From the NCBI GenBank assembly GCA_030041515.1, contig JASHNS010000039.1:62001-126000 (forward strand): a stretch of DNA of 64,000 nucleotides, in the 5' to 3' direction. The position numbers were made by a program, and so were the translations under genes. Shown here in pieces: positions 35,200 through 43,738 of this stretch (positions within the stretch are counted from its first letter, which is position 1; the number at the start of each line of letters is the position of its first letter). The notes under the pieces are model-generated. The model made no database searches. It was not told the origin of the DNA and worked only from the letters and a program-made list of their open reading frames with translations. Source of the DNA: Acidobacteriaceae bacterium. Its GTDB lineage: Bacteria; Acidobacteriota; Terriglobia; Terriglobales; Acidobacteriaceae.

Positions 35200-36402
35200 C
35201 TACGCATGCACCAGCTCGGCCGTCTGTACGCCCGTGCGCTCCGCGTACACCTGCTGCGCCGCCGCAACCGCCTTGCCCCATGCGAATCCCGGCAGCTTCA
35301 GCCTCACCGCGGCCACCTGCTCCAGCGCACCGAGAATGCCGATCGTGTCCATGTAGTCGAACAGGCCAATATGCGCGATGCGGAACAGCTTCCCTTTCAT
35401 GTCGCCCTGGCCGTTCGTCACAATCGCCGCAAACCGGCTCTTCAGCTCCTTCACCACGACGCCCGAATCCACGCCCTCCGGCGGCAGCACCGCCGTGGCC
35501 GCAGCCGCATACGGACCGGGCCCAAAGAGCCGCAGTCCCAGCGCCTGGACCGCCGCACGCGTCATCGCTGCGCACGTCTCCGCGTTCTCCACCAGCGCGT
35601 CGCGACCCGCAGCCAGATCGCCGCCGCCCTGGGCCGCAATCCAGTCCAGCGACGCACCCAGCGCCGCAATCAGCGCCACCGCCGGCGTGTAGCTGCTCTC
35701 GCCCTTCTGCGCGTTCTTCCGCTCCTTGCGCAGATCGAAGTAGTACCGCGGATTTTTGCTCGTCTCCGCCGCCTTCCACGCGCGGTCGCTCAGGCTCAGA
35801 TAGGCGAGGCCCGGCGGAATCATCACCGCCTTCTGCGATCCGCCGATAATGACATCCACGCCCCAGCCATCCACGTCAAGTTTCGTTGTGCCCAGCCCCG
35901 TAATCGCATCCACCACCAGCAGCGCCTCGCTGCCCGCGCTCTTCAGCAGCTTCGCAATCCCCGCCACGTCATGCCGCACTGCCGTCGACGACTCCGTCGC
36001 CTGCACAAACACGGCCTTCGTCTCCGCCTTCAGCGCCGCCTTGATCTGCTCCGCCGCAAACGTCTCGCCATACGGCGCGCTCACCACGTCCACTGCGCAC
36101 CCAAAGGCCTTCGCCAGCGCTTCCCACCGTTCCCCGAACTTCCCCGCTGTCAGCACCAGCACGCGGTCGCCCGGCGACGTCAGATTCGACACCGCCGCCT
36201 CCATCGCGCCCGTTCCCGACGAGGCGAGCAGCAGCACATCGTTCTTCGTCCCCACAAAGGTCTTCAGTTGCCCCAGCACCCGCTCGTACAGCGCGCGAAA
36301 CTCCGCGGTGCGGTGATGGATATCGGCCGCAGCCATGGCAAACTGCGCAGCCGGCAGCAGCGGCGTCGGTCCCGGAGTAAATAATCTGGTTTTCCGAATC
36401 AT
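35200..36402 (-). CDS. Class V aminotransferase (alanine-glyoxylate / phosphoserine type)
   Basis: 400 residues from the ATG at 36402 (GAGGGG upstream). PLP-dependent fold type I: LFTPGPTPLLP, SSGTGAMEAAVSNL, VVDAITGLGTTKLDVD (Asp), and Schiff-base Lys in GGSQKAVMIPPGLA. Annotated families include alanine-glyoxylate and serine-pyruvate aminotransferases. Being just upstream of serA with no other serC in view, it may be the phosphohydroxypyruvate aminotransferase of serine synthesis; that is inference. Confidence 0.9.
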   Translation of the reverse strand: MIRKTRLFTPGPTPLLPAAQFAMAAADIHHRTAEFRALYERVLGQLKTFVGTKNDVLLLASSGTGAMEAAVSNLTSPGDRVLVLTAGKFGERWEALAKAFGCAVDVVSAPYGETFAAEQIKAALKAETKAVFVQATESSTAVRHDVAGIAKLLKSAGSEALLVVDAITGLGTTKLDVDGWGVDVIIGGSQKAVMIPPGLAYLSLSDRAWKAAETSKNPRYYFDLRKERKNAQKGESSYTPAVALIAALGASLDWIAAQGGGDLAAGRDALVENAETCAAMTRAAVQALGLRLFGPGPYAAAATAVLPPEGVDSGVVVKELKSRFAAIVTNGQGDMKGKLFRIAHIGLFDYMDTIGILGALEQVAAVRLKLPGFAWGKAVAAAQQVYAERTGVQTAELVHA

Positions 36403-36648
36403 GATGACGTCTCCCCTCTGAATGAAGAAAATCCCTGCGCCCTGCTTCAATAAGAAACGTATGCGGGAAGTCTGAACGGAATACGGGTCCAGGCCTCATG
36501 TTTCCGGCCTCGACGCTGCACTCTGAACGCTGATCGCTGTTCCCTCTGTTGATTTTATCCGCCGCTGCTCCCCGCCGTTTCCCGATAGAATGGGAAGGTT
36601 TGGCCTTCTCGCGGCCCGCGCGCCGCCGCCCAACGGAGAACCCACGCC

Positions 36649-37101
36649 ATGAGCCTCGTCCATCAGATCGACCGCGACATGATCGCCGCCATGAAAGCGC
36701 ACGACACCGAACGTACCTCGACGCTGCGCATGGTCAAGGCCGCGCTCAAAAATCGAGAGATTGAAAAGCGCGAGGCCCTTACCGACACCGAAGCGCAGCA
36801 GGTCTTCACCACCATGATCAAGCAGCGCCGCGAATCTATCGAGCAGTTTCAGAAGGGCAACCGGCCCGAACTGGCCGCGAAGGAAGCCCGCGAAATCGTC
36901 GTCATCGAGAGCTATCTGCCCAAAACCGCAAGCGACGACGAGATGCAGAAGCTCATCGACGAAGCCCTCGCCGGCCAGACCCTCAGCCTGCGCGACATGG
37001 GGCCGGCTATGAAAGCGGTGCAGGCGCGCGTCCAGGCTTCCGGCCTGCGCGCCGATGGCCGCCGCCTCTCGGAACTGGTGAAAGCCCGCCTGGGGCAATA
37101 A
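36649..37101 (+). CDS. GatB/YqeY domain protein
   Basis: 150 residues. MSLVHQIDRDMIAAMKAHDTERTSTLRMVKAALKNREIEKR and VIESYLPKTASDDEMQKLIDEAL match YqeY, a helical domain also at the GatB C-terminus that binds tRNA. Role as a tRNA-linked accessory protein is unproven. Monocistronic. Confidence 0.93.
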   Translation: MSLVHQIDRDMIAAMKAHDTERTSTLRMVKAALKNREIEKREALTDTEAQQVFTTMIKQRRESIEQFQKGNRPELAAKEAREIVVIESYLPKTASDDEMQKLIDEALAGQTLSLRDMGPAMKAVQARVQASGLRADGRRLSELVKARLGQ

Positions 37102-37172
37102 GAACGCACTCTTCTTCGCCGAACAACTGGGCACGCCACGCTACTGCTGATCATTGAATACTGATCCCTGCT

Positions 37173-37655
37173 TCATCTCACATACGTCAGCAGCTCGCAG
37201 ACATTCTGCGATTTCGCCATCGCGTCCGTCGTCAGCGCCGGGATCGCGTCCCCCGAGAAGAACGCCACATCCAGCGAGCGCCCGTCCGACCACGTTGCCA
37301 TCCACTGCGTCTCCTGCTCGCCGCACAGGGTGTTGTGGTGCGCAAACCGCTTCTCCGCCGGAACATCCAGCCGATACAGGTTTCCGCCCCCCTGCGCATC
37401 CGCGTCGGCGCCAAAGATGGCAGTCGCCTGCGCCGGAGTCAATTCCAGGATCTGTGCAATCGTGAACCGCGAAAAACCAATCGAGACCTTCAATTCCGAG
37501 ATCGAGATGTCGCCGGTGACGTCGCGCGCCGTGTCGCTCGCTGCCTCCCAATAGCCCCGGTCCTGCTTCGCCTCCTGCGCCCGCGCCTGCATCCCGGCGC
37601 ACGCGACCAGCCCCAGCACCCCCGCCGCCATGCCGTACACCCATCTTCTCTTCAT
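37173..37655 (-). CDS. Secreted protein of unknown function
   Basis: 160 residues from the ATG at 37655. A signal peptide (VYGMAAGVLGLVACAGMQARA, possibly a lipobox VACAG is too early to be sure) precedes DVTGDISISELKVSIGFSRFTIAQILELTPAQATAIFGADADAQGGGNLYRL. The family is seen in acidobacteria without function. Two Cys (in LCGEQ and NVCELL) may pair. Confidence 0.7.
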   Translation of the reverse strand: MKRRWVYGMAAGVLGLVACAGMQARAQEAKQDRGYWEAASDTARDVTGDISISELKVSIGFSRFTIAQILELTPAQATAIFGADADAQGGGNLYRLDVPAEKRFAHHNTLCGEQETQWMATWSDGRSLDVAFFSGDAIPALTTDAMAKSQNVCELLTYVR

Positions 37656-37673
37656 GCATCTGAGTATGACATC

Positions 37674-37716
37674 CGGGTGCCCCACCCTTGTCGCGCCTTT
37701 TGCTACAGGGTGGGAT
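37674..37716. repeat. GGGTGCCCCACCC hairpin repeat, short form
   Basis: CCCACCCTTGTCGC, CCTTTT, GCTACAGGGTGGG: arms pair with small mismatches. Lies between the two divergent genes at 37655 (minus) and 37736 (plus). Confidence 0.6.
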
Positions 37717-37735
37717 ACGATCCCTGTAACGCATC

Positions 37736-38161
37736 ATGATGGACGCAGAAAGCCTCCGCGCCTTTCTCCTCACCCTGCCGCACGTCGCCGAAACCATGCA
37801 GTGGGGCGACAATCTCGTATTCTGGACAGCGAACAAATCCCAGGGCGGCAAAATGTTCGCGGTCCTCGTGCTCGACTCGCCCCGCGCCGTGCTCTCCTTC
37901 GCCGCCGGCCCCGAGCGCTTCGCCGAGTTGATCGAGCGCGAAGGAATCTTCCCTGCTCCGTACCTTGCCCGAGCGCACTGGGTTGCCCTCGAGCGCTGGG
38001 ATGCGCTCCCCGCCGCCGAGCTCAAATCTCTGCTCCGCGACGCGCGCGATCTTGTCTACGCGAAACTCCCCGCCCGCACCCGCTCGCGGATCGAAGGCTC
38101 TACAACGCAACGGAAATCCGCAAAAAAGAAATCCCCGGCACGCAGGCAGCGATCCCGCTGA
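37736..38161 (+). CDS. MmcQ/YjbR family DNA-binding-fold protein
   Basis: 141 residues. LRAFLLTLPHVAETMQWGDNLVFWTANKSQGGKMFAVL and PAPYLARAHWVALERWDALPAAELKSLLRDARDLVYAKLPARTR are the MmcQ/YjbR (CyaY-like alpha/beta) pattern. A Lys/Arg-rich tail follows. Function of the family is unknown. ATG at 37736, next to a second ATG at 37739. Confidence 0.85.
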   Translation: MMDAESLRAFLLTLPHVAETMQWGDNLVFWTANKSQGGKMFAVLVLDSPRAVLSFAAGPERFAELIEREGIFPAPYLARAHWVALERWDALPAAELKSLLRDARDLVYAKLPARTRSRIEGSTTQRKSAKKKSPARRQRSR

Positions 38162-38215
38162 TGCGGCATGCGGCAACTCGGGCCCGCCACCGAGGGAACG
38201 GTCGGGGACCGGCAG

Positions 38216-39415
38216 CTAAGGATTCAAAGTTGTAAACGCCGTCGCCAGCCCCTGGCTTCCTGTCAGCCCTGCGCTCGCCAACGTACCATCGCTGTTCACG
38301 GTGAACACCGAAACCGCACCGTCCTCATTCGTCACGTAGACGAACTTCCCGCTGGGGTCGAAAGCGATGCGGAACGGATCCGAGCCGGCGGCGACCACGC
38401 CCGTCGAGTTTGTCGCCGTTGTGTTGGGACTCAAATCCCCGCTGTTCGGGTCGATCGTATACATCGACACGCTGCCATCCTGCCGGTTCACCACATAGGC
38501 ATAGGTGCTCGTTGGATCGACCGCTATCTCCGTCGGCCCGTTCCCCGCGGCTACGGCCACCTGCGCATTGGGCGTCAGCACGCCCGTCTCCGGATTCACG
38601 GTATATTCCCACACACCGTCCGTCATCGAGCCGCCAGCATCGTTGTTCACCACATACGCAAACTTCTCCGATGGGGTGACCACGACCTGCCATGGCCACC
38701 CCCCGGTGGAGACCGCCGCGGGGGACATGGGCGTCAAGAGCCCCGTCGTCTGGTTGATGTCGTACATCAGCACCGCTGCGCCGTAACTCTGCAGCTCCGT
38801 CACATACAGGAACTTTCCACTGGGGTCGACCGTCAGGAAACTGGGCTGCGACAAAAGCTGCCCCGCCTGCATCGTCGACACCGACGCCGGCGCCGTCGGC
38901 GTCAGCACCCCTGTCCTCTGGTTGATCGTGAACATCGACACCGTAGCATCGTCCGTATTGGCGGTGTAGACGAACCGCCCCTTCGGATCGATCGCAATCT
39001 CCTGCGGAAACCAGCCCGTAGCGACGGTCGCGGGCGAGGTCGGCGTCAGGATCCCGGTCGATGCGTTGATCGTGTACATCGAGATGGTCGACAGGTCCGA
39101 CGAATTCGAAACCAGATTCGCCACGTAGGCAAACCGCCCCAGCGGGTCGGCGACCATCTCTTCCGCCTCCATCTGCGGGGAAGCATATCCCGTGCTCACG
39201 GAAGCCGGCGTCGTCGCGCTGAATTGCCCGGTGCAGGAGTTCAAGCTGAACATGTTCACCTGGTAGCCGGTGAGAACATAGGAGGTTTCCCAATCGGGAG
39301 TCGGCACACAGGCAGGGGATGATTTCACGGAGGAGGTTGAAGTACCACCCCCGCAACCGCATACAAACAGCGCTGCAACACCGAGAACCGCAGAAGAGAA
39401 GCAGACCGCTTTCAT
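38216..39415 (-). CDS. Beta-propeller (lactonase-like) lipoprotein
   Basis: 399 residues from the ATG at 39415 (AAAGGGG upstream). Signal peptide with lipobox LFVCGC. Repeats of the type VSMYTINxxTGxLTPxxPAxVxTG, and FxPxGKFxYVxN, build a seven-bladed 6-phosphogluconolactonase-like propeller. Lacks evident catalytic residues; acidobacteria have many such proteins, probably surface or binding proteins. Confidence 0.88.
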   Translation of the reverse strand: MKAVCFSSAVLGVAALFVCGCGGGTSTSSVKSSPACVPTPDWETSYVLTGYQVNMFSLNSCTGQFSATTPASVSTGYASPQMEAEEMVADPLGRFAYVANLVSNSSDLSTISMYTINASTGILTPTSPATVATGWFPQEIAIDPKGRFVYTANTDDATVSMFTINQRTGVLTPTAPASVSTMQAGQLLSQPSFLTVDPSGKFLYVTELQSYGAAVLMYDINQTTGLLTPMSPAAVSTGGWPWQVVVTPSEKFAYVVNNDAGGSMTDGVWEYTVNPETGVLTPNAQVAVAAGNGPTEIAVDPTSTYAYVVNRQDGSVSMYTIDPNSGDLSPNTTATNSTGVVAAGSDPFRIAFDPSGKFVYVTNEDGAVSVFTVNSDGTLASAGLTGSQGLATAFTTLNP

Positions 39416-39533
39416 AAGGCCCCTTTCCAATGCCATCCACTCTGCCGGAAGAAAAGCGCCAACCCGTCCGGATAACTCGCTCCTTAGACGTTCCGTGGCG
39501 CTGAATTGTTTCAGCCAGCGGCTTCTGATCCAG

Positions 39534-40580
39534 TTAGATCCCGCGCGCCCGCGCCAGTTCCACAATCTTATCGATCATCTGCGTGTACGAGTAATCCGCC
39601 TTCTTCGCAGCCATCGCGAACTCGGCGCCGCTCGCCAGCCACGGATTCGGATTCGCTTCGATCACGTACACCTCGCCCTTCTTGTTCAGGCGCATGTCGA
39701 TGCGGCCGTAGTCGCGCAGCTTGAGCGCGCGGTAGGCGGCCAGCGCGGTGTCCTGCAGCTTCTTCGTCGTCTCCTCGCCGAGATCTTCAGCCAGCGCGGA
39801 TTTTGTCAGCTTGTACGCTTCGGTATCGCGGAAGAACTTCACGTCCTGCCCCGCGATCCGCGGCGTCCCCTTGGGCAGCTTCGACAGGTCCAATTCGATC
39901 AGCGGCAGAACCTCGGGAGAGTCGTTGCCCAGAATGGCTGCGTAGATTTCGCGCCCCTCGATGTATTCCTCAATCAGCGCCGGGCTGTCGAATTCTTCAT
40001 GAATGTAGTGGATGCGCTCCATCAGCTCTTTCACGCTGTCCACCACCGAGCCGTTGTCGATGCCAATCGACCCGTCTTCCGACACCGGCTTGACGATCAG
40101 CGGAAACTCGATGTCATGCGAGTGATCTGTCCGCCCTTTGTAAGAAGTTGCGAAATCCGGAGTCTTGATCTTGTGAAAGTCGAATATCTTCTTCGCCAGC
40201 GACTTATCCTGCGCGAGATACAAAGCCTGCGGGCCGCCGCCGGTGTACGGAATATGCAGCAGATCCAGATACGCGGCGATGTTCTTGTCCATGGTGTCGT
40301 CGCCGGCGTACGATTCGGTCAAATTGAAGATCAGGTCGGCGCCACACCTGGCCAGCGCCAGCAACGACTGGTTCTTGCCGTCGAGCACGTGATACGAAGG
40401 CTCGTGGCCCAGTTTCGTCAGCGCCTCAAAGATCTCCTCGCGATCGTGCAGGGGATCCTTTTTCTTTTTGCGCCGTTTGCCCTTCTTGCCCGCGGCGGCC
40501 TTGACCGGCTCCGGCTCGGGCTCAGGCAGGTTGTCCTCTTCCCAAACGTCGTGCAGGATCGTGATTTTCAGATTTGCCAT
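39534..40580 (-). CDS. ATP-grasp ligase (D-Ala-D-Ala ligase-like) with basic insert
   Basis: 348 residues. ATP-grasp motifs: SLAKKIFDFHKIKTPDF, LIVKPVSEDGSIGI (Lys164), LIEEYIEGREIYA (203-213) and VIEANPNPWLASG (Glu308, Asn310). Residues 31-42 (GKKGKRRKKKKD) form a very basic insertion near the N-terminus, absent from real Ddl enzymes. Not a housekeeping Ddl by context. The zinc metallopeptidase gene begins 37 nt upstream and is co-directional, so the two form a unit that may make or modify a peptide-like bond. Confidence 0.88.
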   Translation of the reverse strand: MANLKITILHDVWEEDNLPEPEPEPVKAAAGKKGKRRKKKKDPLHDREEIFEALTKLGHEPSYHVLDGKNQSLLALARCGADLIFNLTESYAGDDTMDKNIAAYLDLLHIPYTGGGPQALYLAQDKSLAKKIFDFHKIKTPDFATSYKGRTDHSHDIEFPLIVKPVSEDGSIGIDNGSVVDSVKELMERIHYIHEEFDSPALIEEYIEGREIYAAILGNDSPEVLPLIELDLSKLPKGTPRIAGQDVKFFRDTEAYKLTKSALAEDLGEETTKKLQDTALAAYRALKLRDYGRIDMRLNKKGEVYVIEANPNPWLASGAEFAMAAKKADYSYTQMIDKIVELARARGI

Positions 40581-40617
40581 GCTGCCTTATGCCTTCCCGG
40601 TTTGGGCCCACGTTCGC

Positions 40618-41631
40618 TCAGGGCTGAATGAACTTGCCCCGCGCCATGTAGTTCATCGCCATGGCTGTTGCGTACACGCTTACTTCGGTCAGATAGTCTC
40701 TTTCAGATTTTATGTCCGCGCGCAGGCCCAGGTCGCTCACTTTGTCCACGATCGTTTCCACCAGCTTCTTCACCAGCGGTCGCTGCACTCCGCTCCAGTA
40801 CGTCACCTTGTCGATCAGCACCTTGCGATTTTCCTTCAGCAATTCCACCGCCGGCCGCACGTTCTTTCTGCGCCGCTTCGAAACATTGAAGATGTCGCGC
40901 AGGTCGGTGTCGAGCGGCAGGTCGTCCGGCGTGAGCTGCTGGTCGAGCGCCCGCTGATAGAACTCGCCCACCGTCACGTCCATCTCGTCCACGGTGATGT
41001 CCGTGTCGCCGTGCGCCACCACGGGATCGACATCGCGCAGTTGATGGCCGATGCGGTCCATGTACAACAGTTTCTTCATCGCGCCCCAGCCTTTGTACCG
41101 CCTGCGCCAGTTGGAGCGCGGCGTCAGCCACACCGCAAATGTCTCTGCAAAATCCTCGTCGGGATGCTTCTGCGCATACCAGCCCTCCATGTGCCGCACG
41201 AACTGCCGCGAGAAGGGCACCGGCTTGTAGTTGTCCCGGTAAGGGCGCCGAAATGGGCCGAAGAGGCTGCGCCATTCCTCCGTCCGGTACAGCGCATAGG
41301 CGTAATTGAACGCGTGGCCGGCTTCGTGGCGCATGTACATCATCACCTGCCGCGCGTCTTCCACGTCGTTCATCTCAGCCTCAAGACGCTGCAGCTTCGG
41401 ATCGGCCAGGTAGAACGGGATGCCGATCACCGGCTCCATGTTCGGGCAGCCCCACTCATCCGTCAGATAGCACCGCGGCCGAAACTTGTTCAGTCCCTTC
41501 GCGCTCAGTTCTTTGTAGAGTTGCTCGACGAAGCGCTCGAGAGGTGAACCTTCCAGCTTCAGGCCGAGCTGCTGGATGGGCTTCGAAAGAATCTCCTGAA
41601 CTTCCGCCGGCGCTCTTTCGAAATTGGCCAC
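40618..41631 (-). CDS. Putative zinc-binding metallopeptidase
   Basis: 337 residues from a GTG at 41631 with no clear SD. Zinc motif RHEAGHAFNY (HExxH, 102-106) and a third-ligand Glu in DEDFAETFAVWL (near 163) fit the putative zinc-binding metallopeptidase family (PF15887 type). The C-terminal half is helical with KRRRKNVRPAVELLKENRK. No signal peptide, so cytoplasmic. Directly upstream of the ATP-grasp gene; reported function for the family is lacking. Confidence 0.85.
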   Translation of the reverse strand: MANFERAPAEVQEILSKPIQQLGLKLEGSPLERFVEQLYKELSAKGLNKFRPRCYLTDEWGCPNMEPVIGIPFYLADPKLQRLEAEMNDVEDARQVMMYMRHEAGHAFNYAYALYRTEEWRSLFGPFRRPYRDNYKPVPFSRQFVRHMEGWYAQKHPDEDFAETFAVWLTPRSNWRRRYKGWGAMKKLLYMDRIGHQLRDVDPVVAHGDTDITVDEMDVTVGEFYQRALDQQLTPDDLPLDTDLRDIFNVSKRRRKNVRPAVELLKENRKVLIDKVTYWSGVQRPLVKKLVETIVDKVSDLGLRADIKSERDYLTEVSVYATAMAMNYMARGKFIQP

Positions 41632-41683
41632 AATTGGCCGAAGAGTAGCACAGCAGCCATGCGTTTCGGCTTATCGCCCGTTC

Positions 41684-41782
41684 AGGGGTACCCATTTGTG
41701 GAATGCTGCGCCACGAATCCCCGGCGGCCCGTCTCTCTCGCCGAGCGGGCATTTCCAGCCACTATTTTTTTAGGGGTACCCC
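41684..41782. repeat. Two AGGGGTACCC boxes upstream of the winged-helix operon
   Basis: AGGGGTACCC at 41684-41693 and the 10-bp palindrome GGGGTACCCC at 41773-41782 (with TTTTTTTA before it). Between them is GC-rich sequence without a gene. A TATAGT (41816-41821) could be the -10 for the operon starting at 41857. Confidence 0.45.
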
Positions 41783-41856
41783 AGGCGCGCGCCTCTGCGC
41801 CGCCATGCTTCTGTCTATAGTGGGGGGATGTTCGGAGCGGAGAGGCGGCGAACCGG

Positions 41857-42249
41857 ATGAGAGCTCCTAACCCCGGCGTCGATCCCTACGACTTCATTCT
41901 CGAGAAGATCGATAGTGTGCCGCACCTCGAAGCTCTGGTCCTGCTCTGGAACAGCCGCCCCGTCGGCTGGACCTGCGAGGAGCTTGCTTCCCGCCTCTAC
42001 CTTCCCGCGGAACGAACCGCGCAGGTGCTCCGCGATCTCCTGCGCATGCAGCTCATCGCCGAAAACCCCGGTCCCCCGCCCCGATGCTCGTATGTGCACC
42101 AATCGGAAGCGCAGGACGAATTGCTCGCTTCCCTCGAAAACGCCTGGCGCAAGGATCTCGTCAGGATTTCGTCGATGATACATTCAAAGGCGTCTTCCTC
42201 GGTGCGGGAATTTGCCCGCGCCTTCAATCTCAAGCAGGAGAAGAAGTGA
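41857..42249 (+). CDS. Winged-helix-like cytoplasmic protein
   Basis: 130 residues. VPHLEALVLLWNSRPVGWTCEELASRLYLPAERTAQVLRDLLRMQLIA reads as a winged helix-turn-helix domain; the rest is helical. It is the first of three genes with overlapping ends and probably controls or senses for the two DUF5985 membrane proteins. ATG at 41857 with GGAGAGG upstream. Confidence 0.75.
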   Translation: MRAPNPGVDPYDFILEKIDSVPHLEALVLLWNSRPVGWTCEELASRLYLPAERTAQVLRDLLRMQLIAENPGPPPRCSYVHQSEAQDELLASLENAWRKDLVRISSMIHSKASSSVREFARAFNLKQEKK

Positions 42250-42509
42250 CCCTGGCCGTCGCACTGTACCTCATCACGATCCTTGTCACCCTGTGTTGCG
42301 CGGTCCTGCTGCTGCGCGCCTGGGCCCGGGTCCGCCGAGGCCTCCTGCTCTGGAGCGGACTCTGTTTTGTTGGCCTCACCATCGACAGTTTTCTCGTTCT
42401 GGCCGACATGCTGCTGTTTCCTTCCCTCGACCTGTACCACTGGCGTCTCGCCTCGGTCGCCGTGTCAGTCTCACTGCTCGTCTTTGGAATGATCTGGGAA
42501 CGGATATGA
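42246..42509 (+). CDS. DUF5985 membrane protein 1
   Basis: 87 residues from a GTG at 42246 that overlaps the previous stop (GTGA), with CAGGAG upstream. Three membrane segments: VALYLITILVTLCCAVLLLRAW, LLLWSGLCFVGLTIDSFLVLADML and LASVAVSVSLLVFGMIW. DUF5985 is a small membrane family of unknown function that occurs in tandem. Confidence 0.85.
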   Translation: MTLAVALYLITILVTLCCAVLLLRAWARVRRGLLLWSGLCFVGLTIDSFLVLADMLLFPSLDLYHWRLASVAVSVSLLVFGMIWERI

Positions 42510-42808
42510 ACCTCTACACCAACGGCCTGGTTCCCATCGCTCACCCGACCCTCGACCTCTTCCTGCTCGGCTACATCGCCGCTCTTTGTGCCGCGGCTGC
42601 CGTCTTTTTCCTGCGTTACTGGAAAGAAACCCGGGACTTTCTCTTCCTCGCTTTTGCTGTCTTCTTTATCGTCGAAGGCGGCACGCGCATCCTGGATCTT
42701 TCCAGCCCCAGCCCCAACCTCATCGTCGGCTGGGTCTATATTCTTCGGCTGTTGGCGGTTTTGCTGATCGTCGCCGCCATATTGCGCCGGAACACGCGCC
42801 CCGCATAA
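42506..42808 (+). CDS. DUF5985 membrane protein 2
   Basis: 100 residues from the ATG at 42506, overlapping the previous stop (ATGA). Membrane segments LFLLGYIAALCAAAAVFFLRYW, FLFLAFAVFFIVEGGTRILDL and VGWVYILRLLAVLLIVAAIL. Paralogue of the preceding gene; the pair probably forms a heteromer. Confidence 0.85.
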   Translation: MNLYTNGLVPIAHPTLDLFLLGYIAALCAAAAVFFLRYWKETRDFLFLAFAVFFIVEGGTRILDLSSPSPNLIVGWVYILRLLAVLLIVAAILRRNTRPA

Positions 42809-42840
42809 TTGCCAGCGCCAGCACCGGCCGGCACATGCAA

Positions 42841-43368
42841 TTACTCCTGCGCCGCCGCCATCAGCGCCGCCCGTAATTGCGGCGTCATCGCTCCGCTCGC
42901 TCGCCACAGGATCCGTCCCTGGCGATCCACCAGCAGCGCCACCACCTGCTTCATGTCCGGAATCTCAAGCTCATGCATCAGCTTGCCCCGCTCCACGAAC
43001 AGCGGCACGATCCACGGCCACATCTGCGGGTCGTTCTGCTCGCTGCGCAGCGACGAAGTGTCCCACCAGCGGAAGACGAAATTCTCCCGCCCCTCGACCG
43101 GAAGCTGGTAGTAGTGGAACTGGAAGTTCATGTGCTGCAGCGCCTGGGCCGCCGGCAGCCAGCTGTCCACATCCTTTTGCTGTTCCGGTTCAAACGAAAC
43201 CAGCAGCAGGTCGGTGGTTCCCGCCATCCCCCCGGGCAGAGTCACCTTCTGCTTGTTCAGGTCGTAGCCTGTCAGCGGCGGAAACGTTCCTCCTGCCTGC
43301 GCAGCGCCCCCCGGCGCCACCATGCAACCCAGCAGCAAAGCAACAAACCATGTTTTCGATTGCGGCAA
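42841..43368 (-). CDS. Secreted thioredoxin-like protein without CxxC
   Basis: 175 residues; a TTG start at 43368 is the most plausible. Signal peptide FVALLLGCMVAPGGAAQAGG, then LNKQKVTLPGGMAGTTDLLLVSFEPEQQKDVDSWLPAAQAL with a fold like ATP10/TlpA proteins, ending VVALLVDRQGRILWRASG. The redox Cys pair is missing, so it is not an oxidoreductase in the usual sense. Confidence 0.68.
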   Translation of the reverse strand: MPQSKTWFVALLLGCMVAPGGAAQAGGTFPPLTGYDLNKQKVTLPGGMAGTTDLLLVSFEPEQQKDVDSWLPAAQALQHMNFQFHYYQLPVEGRENFVFRWWDTSSLRSEQNDPQMWPWIVPLFVERGKLMHELEIPDMKQVVALLVDRQGRILWRASGAMTPQLRAALMAAAQE

Positions 43369-43477
43369 TCGACCGTCCAGGGCAGATACGGGGTTTTGTT
43401 CAGAGAACCTTGTCGAATGGTATCATCGCCCCTGCGCGCCTCTGGGCCGGCTGTGCCGAATCCGTTAGCATGATGCT

Positions 43478-43696
43478 GTGCGCAGCTTCACCAGCGGCTT
43501 GAACATTCGGCAGCTCCTTCGCCTCTGCGGACTCCTCTTTCTCCTCGCCGCTGTCGCCTTCGCCTTTAGCCCCATCAAGTGGATGGCCGCGGTCGAAGGC
43601 ATTGCCGGGATTGTGCTGCTGGCAGGTTCTTTCCGCGTCTCGGCGGCTTTGGCGCCGCCCGCCCGCCGCCCCCCGCGCCGCCGCGGCCGGCCCTGA
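43478..43696 (+). CDS. Small membrane protein
   Basis: 72 residues from a GTG at 43478. Two hydrophobic segments (LCGLLFLLAAVAFAFSPIKW and GIAGIVLLAGSFRVSAALA) and a basic C-terminus (RRPPRRRGRP). No SD is evident. Ends 42 nt before mqnE and may be co-transcribed with it. Could be spurious. Confidence 0.45.
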   Translation: MRSFTSGLNIRQLLRLCGLLFLLAAVAFAFSPIKWMAAVEGIAGIVLLAGSFRVSAALAPPARRPPRRRGRP

Positions 43697-43738
43697 CGCC
43701 ATTTCCTGCGCCGCGCCCTCCCGCCGTATCATAAAAAG

